Below are positions 23,401 through 35,900 of a stretch of DNA of 64,000 bases, one piece after another. The stretch is from assembly GCA_024195265.1 (NCBI GenBank), contig JAJLRJ010000010.1, positions 15,024,754 through 15,088,753 on the forward strand, given 5' to 3'. The notes below the pieces were generated by a model. It worked only from the letters and a program-made list of their open reading frames with translations. It was not told the origin of the DNA and searched no databases. The first letter of the stretch is position 1. Every line of letters starts with the position of its first letter. Origin of the DNA: Dendrophyllia cribrosa (taxonomy: Eukaryota > Cnidaria > Anthozoa > Scleractinia > Dendrophylliidae). The translations under genes and the position numbers were made by a program.

Positions 23401-26400
23401 ATGATGGTTGGGAGAAACATGACAGAAGAGCAGAGACGAAAGAAGAGAGAAAAAGACCGAGAACGACAAAGGGAACGGAGGAAAAAAAGAACGAACGAAC
23501 AGCGTCAAGCAGAGCTAGATAGAAACCGAGAACGACAAAGGGAAAGGAGGAGAAAGAGAACCGAACAACAGCGTCAATTAGCGTTAGAACGGCTTCGAGG
23601 AATGAGAAGAACTGAAGAACAGTGTGAACGAGACCAAGAACGGCAGCACGAAATAAAAAGGAACTGTGTGGAGGAGCAGCCTGAAGCAGATAGAGAAGGC
23701 CAACAAGGTACATTAATTGAGTAAATTCAATTTTATTTTGTAGTGTGACTCTGTTTTATTTATTAAGTGCGTTTGTCGATGTTTTGATTGTCGTAGAAAT
23801 GCCAGGGAAACATGCTAATTAAGTGTACACGTGTTACAATCAGAATTATATAACTTACAGGCATTAAACACAGTTAAGAAATCACTCTCAAATAAAAATA
23901 TCCTCGAAAATTGCTTGATTTCAAAATAATGTGATCATTATGAATTTTTTTTCAATTCAATTCATGTCAAATAGTCAAATTTATGTTTTATTATCACAAT
24001 TGAAGGGCCGAGAGCATAACCGACCTATGTGGATTTTTACGCCTTTTTTAGTTTTTTTCTCACTCAGATTTGTCCATTTTTGGCATGTGACAGTGAACTA
24101 CGGTTATGCTCTCGGCCCTTCAATTAATTGTTGCCTCCAATTTACATATTTCTCTACCAAGGTCCTAAAATTTATAATTCTCTACCAGCATTAATTACCT
24201 ATATATCAAGCTTTCCTACCTTTAAGAAAAAAATGTTAATAGAGTTTTTAAGAAAATAGTCCTGAATTGGCCAAGCACATGTGCAGCACTCTTGAATTTG
24301 TCTATATCTACGGGATTTACTTGCAAAATCGTAATGGACAAACAGCAAGTTTCAGTGCAAGGTGCAAAATATAAACAATAGTGCAAATAAAAATAATGAT
24401 AATTAATCTAACTTATGCTAGAGTATAATTTCAAAATGGTGGATGCAAAGGAGTTGTTTGACAGCACATTATATGCCAAGACAACTGGCGAAACAATACT
24501 GATTATCTTCTTCAAGGTAACACTCCTCCAGTACAATCCCTGAAATAGATCATAATTCCATAAAGGTGGTCAGACACGAGGGGTCATGTAGCAGGAACAT
24601 GTCGCAGCAACATGTAACAGCGACAAATTTGTGTAGTACACACTGAGGGACATGTAGCAGGGAGGTGTGGCGGAGACATGTAGCAGGGACAAAATCATAG
24701 CGCTTGCACACACATGAAAATGTTGTGAGGGCACGTCTCAGGGACATGTTGCAGCGACACGTCCCCTCGGGTGAACTGATACTTTCATAATTGTGCAACA
24801 CCAATTTTGGGGACATTTTGTCCCCGCGACATGTCGCACTGAGTTCAACTTGTCCAACTTCATGGGACACGTCGCGAGGACAAAATGTCCCCAAAATTGG
24901 TGTTGCAAGCACTCTGAATTTTTCCCTGCTACATGCAGTTGCAATTGATATGAAGTAATTTTCAGTTTCATTTCCGTCCGGTGCAGTACCATTTTCAGTA
25001 AACCAGAATGGCTATCAGTGAAAGCCAAAATCCGCTAAGTCTCGAGTCCTGGTTGCAGGGGTTGACTATTTTAAAAAGGTGCGTAAATTGGAACCCGAGA
25101 TTCTCCCCCAATAATATACAGTATATAATATAAGTATATAATACAGTATATTAAGATGCCAGCTCTATGGTTGATGTTGTTGAGCAGATGGCAGCTAGCA
25201 AAAATGGCTCTGATATGCTGGGCAAATATGTACCATAAAATTTTTAAAAAAATCCTGCCCTCGTTTTTCTTTATAAAAGAAAATTGCTTTAAGCTGAATG
25301 TCTTCATGTGACTTTCAAACACTGCTCGAACTAGTGAATCAGTTCACCAAAAAAAAATATCATCTATAGATATAAAGATATCAGCAATGATAGTGGTCAA
25401 GTCATGTAATTGTACAGTATGACCTTGGTACCCGCATGAAAATAAAGAGAGTACTTCAATGTTTCCTTAATTTTATGGTACAGTATATTAAGAGAAATTA
25501 CCAGACAGCATGAGCCATGCATATGTAATCTAGACTAAGTGATGGTTTGATATATAGCCAGTTGTTGGGTTCATGCACACTAATGACAGCCTTGAGAGTT
25601 AAAAAAAGTTTCCCATATCCATCCATTCCATTTAGTAACTAATAATTTGCAATTTCTTTGACTACAGATCACAAAAATGAATTTGTTTCGTATCATGCAC
25701 TTGCTATCAGTGTGGAGTAGTTCAGGTAAGATGTCATTTAAAAACACTGATTACCAGCTAGTTGAATAAATAAGTGATTTTCTAAGTGCATAAATTGACC
25801 TTATTTTGTTATTTTTGATATGCCATGACAGTAAACAAGAATGTTGGTGGGGATAACAATATAAGGTTAATCAATAGCAAGTCAATTTATTCAAGCAGGG
25901 CAAGAACAACTTTTGCTCTTTAAAACTGCATAACCCATTGTGCTTGGTCAAGTCCATCCCATATGAGCGCAAACAAAATACATTCTACATATAATTTCCC
26001 ACCTGACCCTTTTACATGAATTATAAATTCAGAATATAATTTTCTTTTTTAACACAGATCACAAAGATGAATACAATTGCCACGTTCTTTAATATTCAAT
26101 TCTTATTGTTGTCATGCTATCAATGGACATACAGTGTAAAGGTGAGCTGATAGAACTAAAACAATGCTTATTAGGTTACATTAAGGTCACGCCGGAAAGA
26201 TACACTGTACCATTAATACATGTAAATTCATTAGGCAAATTTTTGGAAGAGGAACATGTGTTACTTTGAAAACCTTCATATCTTGGACATTAATTTATTT
26301 TGATATTATTAAATGGATTGCAATTTCCAGCTATGATGAAAGCAACTTAATTAGTTGAATTTTGCATAAAACAAAGTTTAATGTCCAGTTTTCTCCTCAA

Positions 26401-26658
26401 GATAAAGACAAAATTACTACCTAGTTAAATTTCAACTCAGTGATCAGTCAAAACCTCTTTGTGATTTCAACTTTCATTCAAAGTTATTGCCTTTTTAAGG
26501 TAAAAAAAAACTTCCGATGTTAGACTTTTAATTCTTTCTTTCTTTTACTAGAAAGCCTTTTTAAAAATTCAGAGTCAGCTTTGACACAATACAATACACA
26601 ATATGTGCACTGTATCATTGGACATAAAATAATAAGGCCACTCCCTAGCCCACTTTCA

Positions 26659-26690
<32 letters not shown>

Positions 26691-26928
26691 ACAAAAAAAA
26701 AATTAACCCACCCTCAGACAAGACTGAGTGCTCACACAATATTTATAGCACCTTGCAATAAATAAATGCCATCAGGGGTGAGGGGGGAGTGTATCATTAT
26801 ACCCTTAATTTCTTATCTCACCTTAAGTTAATATTCATATATTCTAATGTTCATTTTCTTCACTACAGATAACATGGAGGGACACAATATTATACTTTCA
26901 AATTGGTGAATTTCAAGAAGTTCACTGA
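23401..26928 (+). CDS. candidate gene: Arg/Glu-rich first exon plus small downstream exons
   Basis: The first exon (23401 to a donor at about 23707, CAAG|GTACAT) encodes about 100 very charged residues. They have repeats of the form RTNEQRQAELDRNRERQRE at about 20-24 residue spacing, predicted coiled coil. A phase-matched exon at 24422-24516 gives YNFKMVDAKELFDSTLY...ILIIFFK. From there two exons begin with the same words after the acceptor (ITKMN): 25668-25725 and 26058-26141. The second joins in frame to 26869-26928 (ITWRDTILYF...) and a TGA. An AATAAA lies near 27123. The exon 1 repeats resemble Arg-rich repeats before the Helitron-like N-terminal domain in some Helitron proteins, but no helicase or Rep domain is present. 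The two ITKMN exons may be alternatives. Exon 1 is plausible; the chain is tentative. Confidence 0.35.
23996..24126. repeat. hairpin MITE, GAAGGGCCGAGAGCATAACC ends
   Basis: CAATTGAAGGGCCGAGAGCA at the left is the inverse of TGCTCTCGGCCCTTCAATT at the right; the loop is about 75 bases. Confidence 0.85.
24563..24907. mobile_element. partial copy of the ACATGT-motif palindrome
   Basis: It matches the left arm and centre of the 10042-10836 palindrome from AAAGGTGGTCAGACACGAGG to the ACCAATTTTGGGGACATTTT centre and about 75 bases of the other arm, then stops. The second arm is mostly missing. It lies between two candidate exons of the 23401 gene model. Confidence 0.85.
26660..26692. repeat. poly-C run
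   Basis: About 31 C residues followed by an A run. Comparable C or G runs occur at 9707-9719, 9746-9760, 9783-9803, 11347-11362 and 17948-17974. Confidence 0.9.
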
Positions 26929-27138
26929 GGAGTCAACATTTTATTTATTATGGACTGCTACGATGTAGCACTTACAAAAGAACTTGACTGCTTTGTGTTC
27001 TTGAGAAGGGGTTCAAAGAAAACTCTTTTGTAGTCTTTTGATGTCAAGTTGAAACCTTTTTCTTGTTGCATACCCTAAAGCTGTTGCATCACATCATGCA
27101 TTCTGCTTTCAAACTCAATCAATTAATAAATTAAAAGC

Positions 27139-27460
27139 AATAGCCCTGTTTGCAGTTAACCTCTTTCATTTGCATTACAATAAAAGTCAACATGGTTGCG
27201 AAGCAATTTCAGGCAATTTTGTAGTATTCTGCCCCAAATTGCCTCGCAACCATGTTGCCTTTCATTGTAATACAAATGAGACAGGTGAACCGTAATGGCC
27301 CTTTTTGCAGTTAACCTCTCTCATTTGCATTACAATAAAAGTCAACATGGTTGCGAGGCAATTTCGGACAATTTTGTAGTTTCTGCCTGAAATTGCCTTG
27401 CAACCACGTTGACTTTTATTCTAATGCAGATGAGCAAGGTTAACCTCAAAAAGGGCTATT
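27139..27460. repeat. two related hairpin MITEs in tandem
   Basis: Two consecutive copies (about 27139-27293 and 27294-27460) each fold on themselves. Ends are AATAGCCCTGTTTGCAGTTAACC or variants, with inner arms TCAACATGGTTGCGAGGCAATTT and its inverse. Confidence 0.85.
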
Positions 27461-27469
27461 CCATTAAGT

Positions 27470-29880
27470 TTGATTTTTTCTGGTCATTGAGCAAAATTGA
27501 ACTTGACAAAAAAAAATGTGTATCATGCAGTGTGTCAAGAGCATGACTTTTTTTACCTTTAGTTTTGTATTCCAATTGTTGACGGCTCATTACTGCATCT
27601 TTCAGTAAGACGCAAACTCTTAATCCAAACTGATCATCTGCATTTTTTACTGCATTTAATCCAAATGACATGTATTTTTTGTAGATAATCAATGAACCAT
27701 GAAAAATAAAAAACCAACAAAGTGGATTGAAATCCACAGATCACAGCACACACAGTTAAATGCAGTGACCTGGTGATTGATAGCAAGGAAAAACAAAACC
27801 GTTGGTGGAGTTTTTAACTTCAGAGTATAAATGTTATTGAAAGGCGCAGTGAGTCCGCGAAAGATTTCACCTGTTTACAGACCATCTGCAAGTTGAATCA
27901 TCAATTGATTTTGTCGTTCCAATTGTTGAATCCTCTTGACTACAAGACAATAAATTTATTGCATTAGACATCTTGAATCATAGCAAATGTTCACTGGACT
28001 AGTCTCTCTTCATTATAGATTTTAGCTCAAAGTTTGATTTCTGCACAAGATCAAACAGTGGCATTTGATTTCATTCATAAGTCAAACTCAGAATAAAAGT
28101 TTGTGTTCGACTCTGTTCAATGACCAAACAAAATCAATCTTGATCGTTTCATTTAGTTTGATGCAAATTTTGTTCCATTTAATTCAATGTCATACACAGG
28201 GTCTCCAGTTAGGTAGATTTTCTGCAAAAATAATGTAAAAAAATGTTTTACCCTCTTAACATGTGTACATGCTCTGTCTATCATGTGCTAAGCTTTCATC
28301 CATAAAACACTTTTTTGGAGCTACAGAGTACTGTTTGTGTACTGTATTGAGGCATGTAGTCAAATAACCCCCAACCCTTTCGCTTTCTCCATGTTAAGCT
28401 TGAAAAAAACTTGAAAAATGTTTTTCAAATATGTAATGAACAAACTACAGCTGTAGTTAAATAACATCTAATGTATACAAACAATTACAATACTGAGTAG
28501 CTTGAATGTCAACAATTGGTAATTGCAATAAATTATTCAATCAGTAATGTTGAGACCTAAAGCATTTATTATTTTTCAAAAATTGCACCATCCAGGGATG
28601 TAGCTAACAGCCAGCTACCAGCTAATTTTACCATCTGAAAGAAAACTTATCACCGGCTGAAATGTCACTAGAAAACAAAGACTTTGGGAGATTTTGAAGG
28701 TGCACAAGACAGAAAAACTGGCTGAACTTGTTAATGAGCCTGCTAGGTGTTTTCTTAGCTACACCCCTGACCATCATGCACAAATAAAATTTATAATTTG
28801 AATGCTTAATTGGCACCTAAATGACAACAAGACATGACTATTTTTCAAACAACTGTGTGTGATTCAGCCAATCAGCAAAAAAAAAAAAAAACGGGTATTT
28901 GCTGATCAGCCAAAGACCAAGATGAAATATCACAAAATGACATCTGACAATTCAATCAATATCACAACAAAACAGGGAATGACTCGATTAATATTCTTGT
29001 ACACTTTATTGAATAAGAAAAATATTGTGAGAACTTCAAAACACACTGATCAAAATACAGCACAACTTGTAAGCAAGGTTTTCTGCTGGTTGAGGAATGA
29101 ATGAAGCGGAAAACATTTTACTCACATTTGCTAGGTTTTCAGTTTTAGTACATTTGGGTATAAGTGTAATGGAATAGTTACATCTTATTATCCTGGTTTT
29201 GTGTGTAGTATCACGGGATATTTTTACAAGCTGTGCCGTATTTCAAAAAATACAGAATGTAACTTTATTTTTCTCCAGAAAACAACTATAAGCTGAATTG
29301 TAGAAGTTACAGCGCTTACCATTAACATGCAGCCCATCACTTTTATCCCTAAAGGTCAAACTTGAGTTTGGTGGACGTCAATCAAAGGAAGCCATTAACA
29401 TTGTTTTTTTTTTAATTCTAACTGGATTTCAAACAATTTTTCCAAAAAGAAATAGTAAACATTTTAAAACAAATTTCAAAGTCAATTACAATTTAAAGGG
29501 AATAATCATTTCATTCAACATGATAAAAAACTCACTGGCGCTTCTCGCAGCCACGGCTTTATGATTTTGATCTGCCTGATATTCATCATGCATCACTGGG
29601 TTGCAAATTATCACATGCGGTGAAATTTGCAAGTTTTATTCTAAAAATATGGTTTTCTTTTTGTTTCAACTGGCTTGGAAATTAAGTTTGGAAAAATTTT
29701 ACATTCTCTCGGCAGGGTAAATTGTTGATTTTAAACTCTGCTTTCTTGAAATCCTGTCAAGAATCTAAAATAATGTTAACAGCTTTTTTTGGATTGACAT
29801 CCACTAAAACTCGGCTTTATCCAACTGTGTTGAAGGTGGTGGGTCACGTGTTATTGGCTACCGCTGTAAAAGAAATTTAA
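27470..29880. other. no gene recognised
   Basis: AT-rich sequence; the open frames at 27456-27737, 28628-28816 and 28859-29104 show no domain features or supporting splice context. Confidence 0.4.
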
Positions 29881-29889
29881 TTGTAAACA

Positions 29890-31107
29890 TTAAAAAAAAA
29901 AAAATCCCCCACTCTGGTGGCCACCCCTCTCTCTTCTTCCACCTTTTTTTGTGGTAGGAGGAGAGGGGCATTGCCACTGGAGGTGGCCTGCTCCTCCACA
30001 GTTGAAGCAAGTTTCTGCAAAAGAAAATTAATTGATCAGAAAATTAGGATTGTGGAAATGCAGTAATAAAACAACAGGATTACAGAACATAAAACAAATT
30101 AAATTCCTGATGATCCCTACTGCATACACACAAATGGCTGGTATTGTGTAATTAGAATATAGCTGAAGAATATGCACCATTTGATTGGAGTGTTAATTAT
30201 TTGATTTTCAATAGATGCACGGCTGGAAATTATAGAGCACGCACATAGCTCACCACTCCTTACATGGCAATATTTTGCTTTTTTAAGTTTCATTTCTAAA
30301 CTAATTATCAGAATAATGGTGTTCTCATGTCACGTCAAGTAAAACTGCTACATGTAGTGGACACACCAGCAGAGCATGACTGCATTCATAAATTTCTCTT
30401 TGAAAACATGGAACAGTGTTCAGACTACAGTAATATTATTGGTAATTCTAAACACCATGCAATATTGTCCTATACTTCAAAGGTTTGTATTAGCAAATCT
30501 CTTGTGTGCATCCAAATCTTATGTGCATCCAACTGAATGAAACCAAGAGATTATAATTGGAACATTGTACATTTCAACTCTAATAAACCAAATCTTCCTT
30601 TTGCCATTTCACTACTCTTTAAGGTGTTACCAATTTTTTTGGGGAAAACCTTAGTAATTATAAACTGTTTCATAAAAGGACCTACATAATATTTAAAGCA
30701 AAACATAACTTACTCAGAACAACTACATCTAAAACCTAACAATACCAAATAAATTTACACAGTGAAATATTTTAATGCACAATTTAACTTACCAGCTGGT
30801 GCTGCAGCGGCTGCTGCTGGAGCATCTGGTGGTGCTGCATCAACTAAAGAATGAACGTTACATCAATACCAAATCAATTCAAGGTAATCATCAGGTATTT
30901 CAATGCACTGATATGATTAACTTACCCTCTGACCATCCACATCTGCAATTAAAACTAGAAATAAGTACATGTCTCGCAGAACCTCGCGAAGCTCGGAGGA
31001 GGTGCACCGCGAGTCGAAACTTTGGTGGCGTCTCGATTAGCGTATGAAGCTTTTCGCCATTCTACTTCGTCTTCTTTGAAACCAAAAACTTTGGTACCGT
31101 TTCGCAT
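29890..31107 (-). CDS. CCHC zinc-knuckle protein, four exons including a 17-nt microexon
   Basis: Minus-strand exons join with matching phases: 31107-30983 (phase 2 out), 30942-30926 (17 nt), 30843-30793 (51 nt) and 30014-29890 ending in TAA. All introns are GT-AG. The product is 104 residues: a charged N-terminus (MRNGTKVFGF, KEDEVEWRKASYANRD), an Ala/Pro linker from the third exon (DAAPPDAPAAAAAAPA), then one zinc knuckle CFNCGGAGHLQWQC with exact C-x2-C-x4-H-x4-C spacing, and a Lys/Arg/Gly tail. Single knuckles of this kind typically bind single-stranded nucleic acid, so an RNA-associated role is likely but inferred. The last residues (FFFF) come from a T run whose length may vary. The frame is open upstream to 31341, and an out-of-frame ATG in a good context (AAAGATGGCGG) precedes the chosen start, so the true start is not settled. 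Confidence 0.7.
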
Positions 31108-31369
31108 ACCGTTTACCGTCCGCCATCTTTGTTTACAATGCTCCTTTACAGGCTTACATGAAGTAGTACCACAGGCGTTCCCATCATCCTCTTTCGTTTG
31201 TCTGACGTTATTCAAGCTTTGTTGCACTGTTGCCAGGCAACTGCACGACACCTTGCTGGAATTCGCGAGGCACGACAAATTTATTATTAAACCTCGCTTC
31301 GCACGGAAATTTCGGTCAGCCTCTGCACAATATGTTATCATTCATCCGAGAAATAGAATCACAGTCTTA

Positions 31370-31532
31370 GGGCCTAATCGCACTACGGTCAAAAGCAAAA
31401 ATTAGCCCGTGCAAAATGACACAAAAACAAACACATTCTACAAAGTGCGTGTCCCACCGGAGTGGTTTCTCTTGTTTTCCTCGATTTTTGCACGGGCGGA
31501 TTTTTGTTTTTGACTGTAGTGCGACCAGGCCC
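31370..31532. mobile_element. TTA-flanked Harbinger-type MITE, 163 bp
   Basis: GGGCCTAATCGCACTACGGTC at the left is matched inversely by GACTGTAGTGCGACCAGGCCC. TTA flanks both sides (31367-31369 and 31533-31535). An inner inverted pair (TAGCCCGTGCAAAA, TTTTGCACGGGCG) makes it a full hairpin. It sits just upstream of the CCHC gene. Confidence 0.85.
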
Positions 31533-32914
31533 TTATTTCGATTTTAGGGATCAATTACCAGTTCAATGGGTCGGCAAAAGGTGATTTTTGCGCACTGTGA
31601 TTCCCAGGGGTGTGGATAAAATTTATCGATACACTTGATTACAAAAACATGCAATTTTCCTGCAATCTTTATTTAGTATGCTGGCAAAGGTACCCCAAGC
31701 TCAAGTGATGTTTACACGTTGTATTAATTTGAACGTCGTGGTAACTGTTGTGTAATAGCGAAATTCTAAGGATTTCTATGGGGAAAATTCGCTTCCAATT
31801 TGAGCGTAAAATTACGAACGAATTTGAGCGTAAAATTACGAACGATATTTCAATAAAAATGGCTCACCTGAACTTCTTTGTGTGTTTACTGGTGTATTGA
31901 GCGTTTTTTTGGGTCGATTCAAAGCAATTCCAGCGAGTTACACCAATTTCTTTCGGTCATACAATTTTCACAGACGTTAACGAACGGAATTTTTCAGCGG
32001 CAGAGCCGTAATCTGACTTACGGCTCTCGCCATTGTATAGTACACGGTTTATATTTTACCCAGAGACCTTCCTTCCTATGTATTAGGCTCATGGAAAACT
32101 CATTTATTAGCGCCGTCTGTCACGTATACAGAACAGCCGTGATTGGTATTTTGCAATTAACAACTATCCGTTTTCATGCCTCAGCTGTATAGCAGGCTGG
32201 CTGTATAGTATCGTTTATCTTTTACACAGAGGCCTTCCTTCCCTTTCACATAAAAATTCTAGTGGTACTCATCAAGGAACATGGAACAATAATTTTATAA
32301 AAAGGTTTTTGGAAATGTTGGGAAACTTAACAAATCTTCCTCTCGTTATTCTCTGTCTGTAAAACTCGATTCATAGCCGGATCATGGACCAGCTTGTCCG
32401 CAAAGGGAAACGGGCTTAGATGAACTGTGCCTATTAGTATAGCTGCTGTATACTGGTCACTGGATCGCAGCACGAAATGCATATGATTAGTAACTGGAAA
32501 TTATGGAAACTTGTAGCGTGCGCACTATATTGCAGTTATAGCTAAAAAAAGGCATTCTAGAATATGAGAATTTAGGGAGCTCCGCTGTTGGGCACAGCCT
32601 ATCTATATATATTATAATAAGTTTTAGAGAGAATAATAATGTGTAAGCAATTAATTTCGACTACCAAAGGTCACTCAATATATATCTAATTAATAAATTC
32701 ACTTTAAATTGAAGTTGGTTTTTTAACCTTCACAAATCACATTTATATATAACAAACTCAAAGATGGCATGGCTAATAAAAAAAAATAGAAAGCTCTTTG
32801 ATGTTTTTGAAAATAAAGTCGGTTAGTTTCTACTTCGTCAGGTTTTGTTGTTGTTTCTTTAAAAACGCCACTCGGTCCTCCACAAATTCCCTTGCTGCAT
32901 GGAAAACTGGACAG

Positions 32915-35900
32915 TTACTCAGCTGTCAAATCCTGGACGTTAGCATACAGGCTGTGATCATACTGGTTCAAGTTAACGTACGCCTGCAAAAAAAAAAAAA
33001 AAAACAGTAGCATATATGTGACCTAGCCTGGGATTTTGCTTTTCAGCTTTCGCTTTTTCACATTCGCTTCAAAGAGATGGATTTTAACGTCCAAGAGCCA
33101 TCATCGTGGATAATAAAAAGAGCTAGCTATGGCAAAGGTATGCAACTCGAATGCCTTAATTAAGTTAAACAAAACATTAGTATCGTTACTTTACAAGAGC
33201 ACATCAAAGGTTTTTGGTTTCCTAAAAAGTCTTCTTTGTGAACCTCTCACCTTGTGATTCCTTTCCATTTCCTTCATTGTCTTCCTCAGTTTGTCAAAAG
33301 TGGGTCGATCAAGAGGGTTTTCTTCCCAACATCTTAGCATAATTTGATAGCTAATCAACAAAAAGCAAACACGTGATTATTTGAGTAACAAAAACAGCTT
33401 CTGCAGTGTTATGGTTCAATTTTGCACTTGGCAGAACAAGACAATCACGCAAACTGGATTTAGATAGAATTTGTCGGAACATTTCGGAACGTGGTTTATT
33501 AAGCATTGGTTAAACAAACTGAAAAAAGAACAGCAATGCACTCACAGTTTGTCCTCGACGTGTCTTGGTTTTGGCATTCTGTATCCCTCTTGAAGTTTTC
33601 TGGCAATTTCACGAGGATTTATGTCTGGATATGGAGATCCACCTGAATGAGATTAAGTGACACCTTTTAATACAGTTTTAATGCACACAGTATCTTTCGC
33701 TGGCACTTTCTAAATTAATATTCACAATAATGCGACTGAAGAGGCACACTACACCAGACGTGCGTTCTCAAAAGACCTGTAAAACATTCCGTGCCCGAAA
33801 AGCTACATTATGTGTGGAATGTTAAACTTCCTTTGATTTTGAAAGCTAAGCTAGCAATAAATCAAAAGATGCCGAAAAACGTTGCGCTGGTTTTCGGTCT
33901 AAAAACTTTTCGCCACTTAACAGAAACTAAATCAAGTTTTAAAAGAAACTCTCGGTCCCGAAAAGTCTTCGCAAGTTTCGATAAACGCGCGGCAGGCCCG
34001 CGGTATGGCCAATATGGGCATGGCTAGTATGGTATGGCTCTTTGGTATGGTGAGAATGATCCGAGGGGTCAGATACGTTCTATCCAGGACGAAACAGCTG
34101 TCCATGGCTGCTACTCCTCGAGTAATGTGACTGTGCGCATAATAAAGATACTGGCCATACCGCGAAGTCATACGGTGGTACGATTGATGATCCATGCTGA
34201 TTAGTTCTAACAATTTAAAGAGTGTGTACAGTGGAAGAACAGATGGTATAAGGTTTCTGTTTCTAATTTACAGAAAGAGCATCTATCGTCTGTCACATAA
34301 CCTACCTTATATAGTTTATAATTTGTATATAATATAGAGTTAAGGACTTTGTATTGGAAAGCTTTAACGTATGCTTCAAAAGCTATGGTATGAGGCAGAA
34401 TAAAAACTTTTTTCAGCTGATCATCAGTCAAATTAAAGTCACGTTTTAGAACGTCTGAAATATATGGGCACTGCGCTTTAACACCTTTAATTAACATATC
34501 GTAATCTTTGGATTTCTTTTTCAGTACATCAAAAACATTTTTATCAATCATCAATGAAAGAGAAGGCAAGGAATTACCTTTATTGTATCTTAAGTGAGAT
34601 GGTGCAGAATGTCTAAGGCCCAAATCGCACTTGCGGACAACTTTTGAATTGTCCGCGACAATTTGGACAGAAATTGGTATACAAAATTGTCCGAGACAAC
34701 TTGTCAATTTCGGAGCTAAAATTTGCAAGACAATACGAAAATTGCACATTACGGTATGGAAACAATTTTAAAGGTGTAGAGTACTTCGACTTTCAATCTG
34801 AGCATCAAGCCTTTTCAAAGCGCACGTGGCTTTAAATCTCATTAGTATGTATTTTATGCAGTATGAAACTGGCTTGTCATTGAACACCGTCAGTGAACAC
34901 CGCTAAACATGATTCGATTAAAAAATAACGCAAAGTATTTTTTTTTTATTTCTAAGCCTTTTCAAGGGTTTTTCAATTTTAAGTGATTAAATTATTTTTG
35001 CACATTGCGATTTGCCGTGATAAATTTGAATAAAAAAAAACGTGCTGCATATTGATTTGTTTTTCTCAAGGAAGAGCACAATGGTTAATCAAGAAGGCAT
35101 TGTTATCTGGATTCGCGGGTGCATTGGAATGTATCGGACAAGCGTGTTGTCCTGCCAGGAGGCAGGACTTCGGCTCCTTTGAAAATTCGGCTGTTTTGTC
35201 AAAACTTTTCCGACTTGGCAAAAGTAGGTCGCACTTGTCTTTGCGGTGATTTCCGTTATAATGACAAACGAATTACACGTGCAACGTGGACCAATCAGCG
35301 GGCGGCGGTGTTTTTAAAGTTTTATTTGTCTGCCCAGTTCGTTTCTCTGAAAAGTGTAGGTCGCACTTGTCTTTGCCAAGTCAGACACTTAAATAAATTG
35401 AAATTCGATAAAAATGTACAAAATTGTCCCAAGTGCGATTTGGGCCTAAGTCCTGTCCATATCAGAAAATTTATTTTGTTAATTCTACTTGAAATAAACT
35501 TGAAAGAGTCTGTATTATTAAGCTGGAATTGAAGGTCCTCAACATACAAAATGCCAGACTCGAACATTTCTTTATAAAAAACGGGCAGTTTGTCAATGCG
35601 TATCTCTTTATTATTAAATACGAAATAGAAAATATATATATGCTTTAAAAATAACACTGTAAGCCAATTTAACAAGAAATGGTCATTGACGTCGGGCTGT
35701 GTAATTTAATAACTATGTTAGACTGCTGCTACGTTGGCTACTATTATTATGTTTAATGAGTATATAGGGTTACGTAATTTTTAAGGTTAATTGTGTTAGT
35801 ACGTCTTTGTAATTTAACGTAGATATTGTTTGTAGGTGTTATGTGTAGAATTATTTTATCTTGTATTGTATGTAGAGCAGTGTAATGTACTGTACTGTAA

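Noticed and set aside
23390..23713. Minus-strand frame opposite the Arg/Glu-rich exon
   Set aside because: It is the hydrophobic shadow of the charged plus-strand repeats; no features of its own.
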